Source: PALSA-693 sp963834725 (GTDB taxonomy: Bacteria; Actinomycetota; Acidimicrobiia; Acidimicrobiales; Palsa-688). Taken from it: a stretch of DNA of 64,000 nt. Below the pieces are notes generated by a model that saw only the letters and a list, made by a program, of their open reading frames with translations, searched no databases and was not told the origin of the DNA. The DNA lies in NCBI GenBank assembly GCA_963834725.1, contig CAWICN010000001.1, positions 2,170,001-2,234,000 on the forward strand, in the 5' to 3' direction. Of this stretch, positions 59,627 through 64,000 are shown piece after piece. Each line of letters begins with the position of its first letter. The stretch's first letter is position 1. The position numbers were made by a program, and so were the translations under genes.

Positions 59627-60600
59627 CCGGCGAGCTCGGCCAGAACCGCTTCGTCGTCGCTGAAGTCGTACTGATAGTGGTCCCGGCCTCCGGCGCGAAA
59701 CCAGTCGTAGGAGTCCCGGTAGGCGGCCTCGAGCCCGAAACGCGGTTCCCAGCCCAGGTGCTCCAACGCCTTGCGAATGGAGATAACGGTGCCACCGGCG
59801 GTGCCTTCCCCCCAGTGAATCACCGCCCGGCCATGGCGGCGCAGGACGTCGAGGGGCACCTGGACGATGTTGGGATCAACCCCCACGGTCCGCGCCATGA
59901 GGTGGACTGTGCCGAGGATGCTCGCGAATTCGGCGCCGGCGGCGTTGTAAATCTCGCCCACGGCCCGATCGTTGCCGACCACCGCGATGAGCAAACGGGC
60001 GGCATCGTCGATGTGGATCATGTGGATGAACGGAAAGCCGTCGCCGGGAATCAGGATGGGACGCCCCTGCTCGAGGCGGGCGAAGAACCCGGGGTCGCGG
60101 GTGGGCAACGGGCTCCGGGGCCCAACGGTGTGCGTGACCCGCACGCTGGTTGCCGGGAACCCCGTTCGGGCATGGCGCTCCATCAAATATCGCTCGCACA
60201 GCACCTTGCCCACGCCGTAAGCGCGCAACGGCTGGTCGGCGACTACCTCGTGGACGCGGAAGTCCTCGGTCACCGGCTGCACGAAGCTCCGCCGGTACAC
60301 CGCGACCGAACTGGTGAAGACGTAGTGGCGGACCCGACCATCGAACAGCTCCACCAGCGGCTCGATATCAGCCACCTCGTACCCGGTGTTGTCAAAGACG
60401 GCTTCGAAGTCGCCGGCATGCGGGGTCAGGGCGGCGTGCAGCTCACCCGGATTGCGCCGGTCAGCGTGGATACGATCGACTCCGGCCGGTAGCTCGACAA
60501 CGTGGCTGTTGGCAACCGTGACCTCGAATCCCCGGGCCGCCAGCTCCCGGACCAGGCTCAAGCCGATGTAGCGGTTGCCCCCGATCACCAGGACACGCAT
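59614..60600 (-). CDS. NAD-dependent epimerase/dehydratase family protein
   Basis: This 328-residue extended SDR starts at ATG 60600 (MRVLVIGGNRYIGLSLVREL), not at the longer frame to 60732. FTSSVAVYRRSFVQPVTEDF carries the Ser/Thr, and RAYGVGKVLCERYLMERHAR is Tyr-x3-Lys. RPILIPGDGFPFIHMIHIDD is typical of the branch that includes chloroplast RNA-binding CSP41-like and isoflavone-reductase-like proteins. There is no sugar-nucleotide pathway nearby. The activity is unknown. It is minus-strand within an otherwise plus-strand cluster. Confidence 0.85.
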   Translation of the reverse strand: MRVLVIGGNRYIGLSLVRELAARGFEVTVANSHVVELPAGVDRIHADRRNPGELHAALTPHAGDFEAVFDNTGYEVADIEPLVELFDGRVRHYVFTSSVAVYRRSFVQPVTEDFRVHEVVADQPLRAYGVGKVLCERYLMERHARTGFPATSVRVTHTVGPRSPLPTRDPGFFARLEQGRPILIPGDGFPFIHMIHIDDAARLLIAVVGNDRAVGEIYNAAGAEFASILGTVHLMARTVGVDPNIVQVPLDVLRRHGRAVIHWGEGTAGGTVISIRKALEHLGWEPRFGLEAAYRDSYDWFRAGGRDHYQYDFSDDEAVLAELAGQRL

Positions 60601-60731
60601 TCGATCAACCTCCGACACCACTACGGACAGCCCGAGGGCTCTCCTCGTGTTCAGCCTCTTCTCACCTCGGGTCGGGCGCGGGCACCCGTGCCCAGCGCCG
60701 ACTGTACTGAACGCCCGCCTGACCAACAACA

Positions 60732-60879
60732 CACGTCAGGCCAACCGGGTGACGTCAGGCCGACAGGGTCACGTCAGGCCAACCGGGTCACGTCAGGCCA
60801 ACCGGGTCACGTCAGGCCAACAGGGTCACGTCAGGCCAACAGGGTGACGTCAGGCCAACCGGGTCACGTCAGGCCTACC
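60732..60879. repeat. 19-bp tandem repeat (CACGTCAGGCCAACCGGGT), 7.8 units
   Basis: Seven full and one partial head-to-tail unit in the divergent gap between the epimerase and crotonase genes. Units vary at a few positions (C/G at 1, A/G at 12, C/A at 15). Variants starting with G create TGACGTCA palindromes. The array is not coding, since a 19-base period shifts frame at each unit. Confidence 0.95.
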
Positions 60880-61007
60880 TTCCTCGACGATAGAGTCCGT
60901 CTCGACCGGTAGAGAGATCTCAATGATCCACGTATGATGACGAAGGCCGGATCACGAGACGAGCGATCAGGCAAGAGACGAGAGATCGAGAGGCCAGGGG
61001 GACCCCG

Positions 61008-61790
61008 ATGAGCAACATCCGGTACGAGGTCGACGATGGAGTGGCCATCATCACGATCGACCGCCCCGAGAAGCGCAACGCCATGACCTACGCCGTCCTC
61101 GGTGAGTTCTTCGAAGCGATCCAGCGGGCCGGTACCGACGACACGGCCAAGGCGGTTGTGCTTACCGGGGCGGGCGGGGCCTTCTGCGCCGGCACCGATC
61201 TCTCCGACCTGGCGGGCAGGCCCACGTCCGAACGGGGGTCGCGCCCGAGCAGCGATGCCCCGGCCCAGGACGGATGGGAGATCGCGCAGAGTCCCAAACC
61301 GGTGGTGGCGGCGGTCGACGGTCCGGCGGTCGGGATGGGTGCCGAGTTCACCGCCATGTGCGACGTGCGGATCGCCAGCACGGGGGCCCGGTTTGCATGG
61401 AACTTCGTCCACCGCGGGCTGGTGCCCGACACCGGGGCCGGATCGTGGCTCCTCCCCCGCCAGATCGGCCTCAGCGCCGCCCTGCGCCTGGTGCTTTCGG
61501 GTGATTTCATCTCGGCCGAGGAAGCGCTGGCCCTCGGCTACGTCGTCGCGGTGGTACCACCGGATGCTGTGGTGGAAACCGCGTGCGGTGAGGCGCGCCG
61601 CATGTCCCGGGGCTCGCCGCTCGCGATCCGCCTGGCCAAGGAGCTCATCTACCAGGGTCTCGAACGCGACATCGCCGACCACCTGGCGCACAACCGGGAG
61701 ACGATGGCCACGTGCTTCGCCTCTGAGGATCACCGTGAAGGCGTCGCCTCGTTCCTGGAGCGACGTGACCCGAACTTTGTCGGTCGGTGA
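61008..61790 (+). CDS. Enoyl-CoA hydratase/isomerase family protein
   Basis: This 260-residue crotonase starts at ATG 61008 (MSNIRYEVDDGVAIITIDRP). KAVVLTGAGGAFCAGTDLSD is the oxyanion-hole strand. In GPAVGMGAEFTAMCDVRIAS the first catalytic Glu is retained, but the second Glu position (FAWNFVHRGLVPDTGAGSWL) has none; Asp in PDTGAG is conserved in PaaG-like isomerases. It probably acts on an unsaturated or ring acyl-CoA. A second crotonase follows after 74 bases. Confidence 0.9.
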   Translation: MSNIRYEVDDGVAIITIDRPEKRNAMTYAVLGEFFEAIQRAGTDDTAKAVVLTGAGGAFCAGTDLSDLAGRPTSERGSRPSSDAPAQDGWEIAQSPKPVVAAVDGPAVGMGAEFTAMCDVRIASTGARFAWNFVHRGLVPDTGAGSWLLPRQIGLSAALRLVLSGDFISAEEALALGYVVAVVPPDAVVETACGEARRMSRGSPLAIRLAKELIYQGLERDIADHLAHNRETMATCFASEDHREGVASFLERRDPNFVGR

Positions 61791-61864
61791 GCGCGTCGGG
61801 CACCATCTGGACCATGCAAACTGAACCGCTCCGCGCCAGCGGGTGCGTCCACTAGGGAGGCGAC

Positions 61865-62659
61865 ATGGCAGAAACCCGGTACGAGACGGTCATAGTGACC
61901 CGAGAGGCCGGAACGGTACGGCTCACCCTGAACCGCCCGGAGAAGAAGAACGCCATCAACGGCACCATGTTCGACGAGTTGGGGGCCGTCTTCAACGAAG
62001 TGGCCAGCCGACCGGGGGACCGGGTGCTGGTCATCAACGGAGCCGGCGGGGCGTTCTGTTCGGGAGCTGACCTCAGCGGGGGCGGCCCCGCCGAATCGGT
62101 GCCGGTCCATCCCTTGCGGAGAATGGACCACATCCATGACGTGGCGCTGGCGCTGCACCGCCTCAGCATCCCGGTCATCGCCAGCGTCGACGGTGACGCG
62201 GTCGGCGCCGGGTGCAACCTGGCCCTCGGCTGCGACATGATCTTCGCCAGCAGCCGCAGCCGTTTTGCCGAGATCTTCGTGCGCCGGGGGCTGTCGGTCG
62301 ATTTCGGCGGCTCGTGGCTCCTCCCCCGCCTGATCGGGCTGCATCGGGCCAAGCAGATGTGCCTCACCGGGGACATCTTCTCGGCCCACGAGGCGGCGGA
62401 GCTCGGATTGGTCAACCGGGTCGTGGAGCAGGACCAGCTCGACAAGGTCGTCCAGGACGTCGTCGACCGGCTCCTGACCGGCCCGCCGGTGGCGCAAGCC
62501 CTCATCAAGCGCTTGCTCAACGAGGGCGGCCAGCTGACGATGGCTCAGGCGCTGGCTGCCGAGTCGGCGGCGCAGGCCATCAACTCGGGATCGGCCGACG
62601 CCGCCGAGGCGCGCCGGGCGTTCATGGAAAAGCGGGACCCTGTCTTCACCGGGCTCTGA
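61865..62659 (+). CDS. Enoyl-CoA hydratase/isomerase family protein (PaaG-like)
   Basis: This 264-residue crotonase begins MAETRYETVIVTREAGTVRL. RVLVINGAGGAFCSGADLSG is the oxyanion-hole region. In GDAVGAGCNLALGCDMIFAS the first Glu is replaced by Asn. RFAEIFVRRGLSVDFGGSWL keeps Asp at the PaaG catalytic position, and LPRLIGLHRAKQMCLTGDIF follows. This pattern favours a double-bond isomerase over a hydratase. It lies between another crotonase and an acyl-CoA dehydrogenase gene, consistent with acyl-CoA catabolism. Confidence 0.9.
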   Translation: MAETRYETVIVTREAGTVRLTLNRPEKKNAINGTMFDELGAVFNEVASRPGDRVLVINGAGGAFCSGADLSGGGPAESVPVHPLRRMDHIHDVALALHRLSIPVIASVDGDAVGAGCNLALGCDMIFASSRSRFAEIFVRRGLSVDFGGSWLLPRLIGLHRAKQMCLTGDIFSAHEAAELGLVNRVVEQDQLDKVVQDVVDRLLTGPPVAQALIKRLLNEGGQLTMAQALAAESAAQAINSGSADAAEARRAFMEKRDPVFTGL

Positions 62660-62783
62660 GTCCTTCCCTGGCGCCGCATAACGAAACCACCTCACATGGC
62701 TTCGCCCCGATAACCGCGTCAAGTCGGATTTGGTCGCATTGTCGTAGATGAATCGACACGTGAGCATGGTTTCTTCCCTAGCA

Positions 62784-62819
62784 CTCAGATTGACACTGAG
62801 GTCACGCCGGCCGTAGCCT
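62784..62819 (+). promoter_or_regulatory. Candidate promoter with operator-like inverted repeat
   Basis: TTGACA (62790-62795) and TAGCCT (62814-62819) are separated by 18 bases. The -35 box sits inside the inverted repeat CTCAG-N7-CTGAG (62784-62800), a layout suited to repression. It lies 64 bases upstream of the acyl-CoA dehydrogenase start. Confidence 0.35.
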
Positions 62820-62882
62820 CTCCTGTTGCCCGCGCCCTGGCTCGGCGCAGGAGCAGAAGCCGAAGCAGGAGAAGGAGGACCG

Positions 62883-64000
62883 ATGCCCTACGCCTTCAGT
62901 GAGGCTGGACTCGCCATTCAACAGCAGGTCCAGGACTTCATGGACGACCACGTGTACCCCAACGAGCAGGAGTACCACGAACAGCGGGAGCAAGTAGGGC
63001 CGTTCGGGTACCCGCCGGTCATGGACAAGATCAAGGCGGCGGCGCGGGAGCGAGGGCTGTGGAACCTGTTCCTGCCCCACCTGGCGCCCGACGCCCCGGG
63101 GACGAAGCTGACGAACGTCGATTATGCCCCGGTCTCCGAGCAGCTGGGAAAGGTGGGCTTCGCTTCTGAAGCGCTCAACTGCTCCGCACCCGATACGGGC
63201 AACATGGAGATTCTCAACCTCTACGGGTCCGAGCGGATCAAGCAGGACTGGCTGGCCCCGCTCCTGGAGGGGGAAATCCGGTCAACCTTCTGCATGACCG
63301 AACCCGATGAGGCCAGCTCCGATGCCACCAACGTGTCGCTGCGCATCGAGCGGCAGGGTGACAGCTACGTCCTCAACGGCAAGAAGTGGTTCAGCTCCGG
63401 CGCTCTGGCTGAGCGCTGCAAAGTCTTCATCGTCATGGGCAAGACCGATCCAGCCGCCTCGGCTCATCTCCAGCAGTCGATGATCGTGGTGCCGAAGAAC
63501 ACCCCGGGAATCTCGTTCGGCCGAAGCCCGCACGTCTTCGGTTACCACGATCCTGGTGGCCATCCGGAGGTGATCTTCAACGACGTCCGGGTGCCCGAGG
63601 ACAACCTGCTGGGCCAGGAAGGGGGAGGCTTCGCCATCTCGCAGGCCCGGCTCGGACCGGGCCGGATCCATCACTGCATGCGGACGATCGGTGTAGCGGA
63701 GCGGGCCCTGGAGTGCATGGTGCGCCGTTCGCTGGACCGCTCCACTTTCGGCAGCCTGGTCGCCGACAAAGGCTTGATCCAGGACTGGATCGCCGAGTCG
63801 CGCATTGAGATCGACATGGCTCGCGAGTACGTGATGCGGGCCGCCCACCTCATGGACACGGTCGGCAACAAGGCGGCCGCGACAGAGATCTCCGGCATCA
63901 AGGTGGCGGTTCCAAACATCGCCCTCAAGGTCGTCGACCGGGCCATCCAGGTGCACGGCGCCGCCGGGGTCACCCAGTTCTTCCCCCTGGCCGAGATGTA
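62883..64000 (+). CDS. Acyl-CoA dehydrogenase (3' end off window)
   Basis: At least 372 residues from ATG 62883 (MPYAFSEAGLAIQQQVQDFM). Conserved acyl-CoA dehydrogenase blocks are present: STFCMTEPDEASSDATNVSL (FAD-adjacent), SYVLNGKKWFSSGALAERCK, VFNDVRVPEDNLLG-type (here IFNDVRVPEDNLLGQEGGGF), and RSTFGSLVADKGLIQDWIAE. The sequence ends within the IQVHGAAGVTQFFPLAEM segment, just before the C-terminus. It resembles the ACAD10/11-like long-chain subgroup, and an ACAD10/11-type kinase gene lies 8 kb upstream. It introduces a 2,3 double bond into acyl-CoA with FAD. Confidence 0.93.
   Translation, partial: MPYAFSEAGLAIQQQVQDFMDDHVYPNEQEYHEQREQVGPFGYPPVMDKIKAAARERGLWNLFLPHLAPDAPGTKLTNVDYAPVSEQLGKVGFASEALNCSAPDTGNMEILNLYGSERIKQDWLAPLLEGEIRSTFCMTEPDEASSDATNVSLRIERQGDSYVLNGKKWFSSGALAERCKVFIVMGKTDPAASAHLQQSMIVVPKNTPGISFGRSPHVFGYHDPGGHPEVIFNDVRVPEDNLLGQEGGGFAISQARLGPGRIHHCMRTIGVAERALECMVRRSLDRSTFGSLVADKGLIQDWIAESRIEIDMAREYVMRAAHLMDTVGNKAAATEISGIKVAVPNIALKVVDRAIQVHGAAGVTQFFPLAEM

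Overview
The window is about 64 kb of high-GC DNA (GC-rich third codon positions, many GTG/TTG starts) that reads as the chromosome of an actinobacterium, most plausibly an uncultured soil or freshwater Acidimicrobiia-like lineage. Supporting signs are an F420-dependent-type luciferase-like oxidoreductase, a DUF3817 membrane protein, several branched-chain-amino-acid-type (Liv) transporters with fused subunits, TAT-exported binding lipoproteins, and many acyl-CoA, crotonase and amidohydrolase genes. The lineage is an inference; no rRNA gene is present.

Layout. 0-3 kb: two divergent sulfatase-superfamily genes. 2.8-6.3 kb, minus strand: tRNA-Trp, secE, nusG, rplK, rplA, then two small membrane proteins in place of rplJ/rplL. 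6.3-9.2 kb: a hypothetical protein, a MarR regulator carrying tandem repeats at both ends, and a minus-strand set of tRNA-Thr, tRNA-Met, rpmG, ECF sigma factor and zinc-finger anti-sigma factor. 9.15-14.07 kb: a decayed integrative element inserted at tRNA-Thr. It has a broken tyrosine recombinase, a broken primase-like gene, a broken HicA-like gene, and a 39-bp copy of the tRNA 5' half at the far end. 14.4-18 kb: GNAT acetyltransferase, MFS exporter, esterase, STAS protein. 18.3-21 kb: a GT2-GtrA glycosyltransferase and a clear UDP-sulfoquinovose synthase (SqdB). 21.1-22.8 kb: a two-gene unit whose first gene is a UGSC-family selenoprotein, with an in-frame TGA and a hairpin downstream in the position expected of a bacterial SECIS. 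22.9-24 kb: a DnaJ-like chaperone with a partial HspR (HAIR) site.

24-31.7 kb, minus strand: a 2-oxoacid dehydrogenase operon (E1 alpha, E1 beta, E2, crotonase), an ABC exporter pseudogene, an SDR and a large solute-binding protein. 32-36.3 kb: one 1419-residue polypeptide fusing both Liv permeases and both Liv ATPases. 36.4-41.4 kb: a catabolic-looking run of alpha/beta hydrolase, amidohydrolase, cupin, EreA-like protein and DUF7064-like protein. 41.8-49.5 kb: an XRE-cupin regulator and a second Liv system, flanked by two paralogous TAT lipoprotein binding proteins. 49.6-64 kb: SnoaL-like protein, PRISE-type enone reductase, CoA-transferase remnant, D-aminoacylase-like amidohydrolase, APH-like kinase, luciferase-like oxidoreductase, acyl-CoA thioesterase, acyl-CoA ligase, SMP-30 lactonase, epimerase, two crotonases and an acyl-CoA dehydrogenase running off the end. 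Together the second half looks like uptake plus CoA-dependent breakdown of organic acids or terpenoid/aromatic-like compounds; the substrate cannot be read from sequence.

A recurring oddity is short-period tandem repeats (15, 18, 19 and 27 bp). Those inside genes keep the reading frame and encode low-complexity linkers or tails; others lie between genes.
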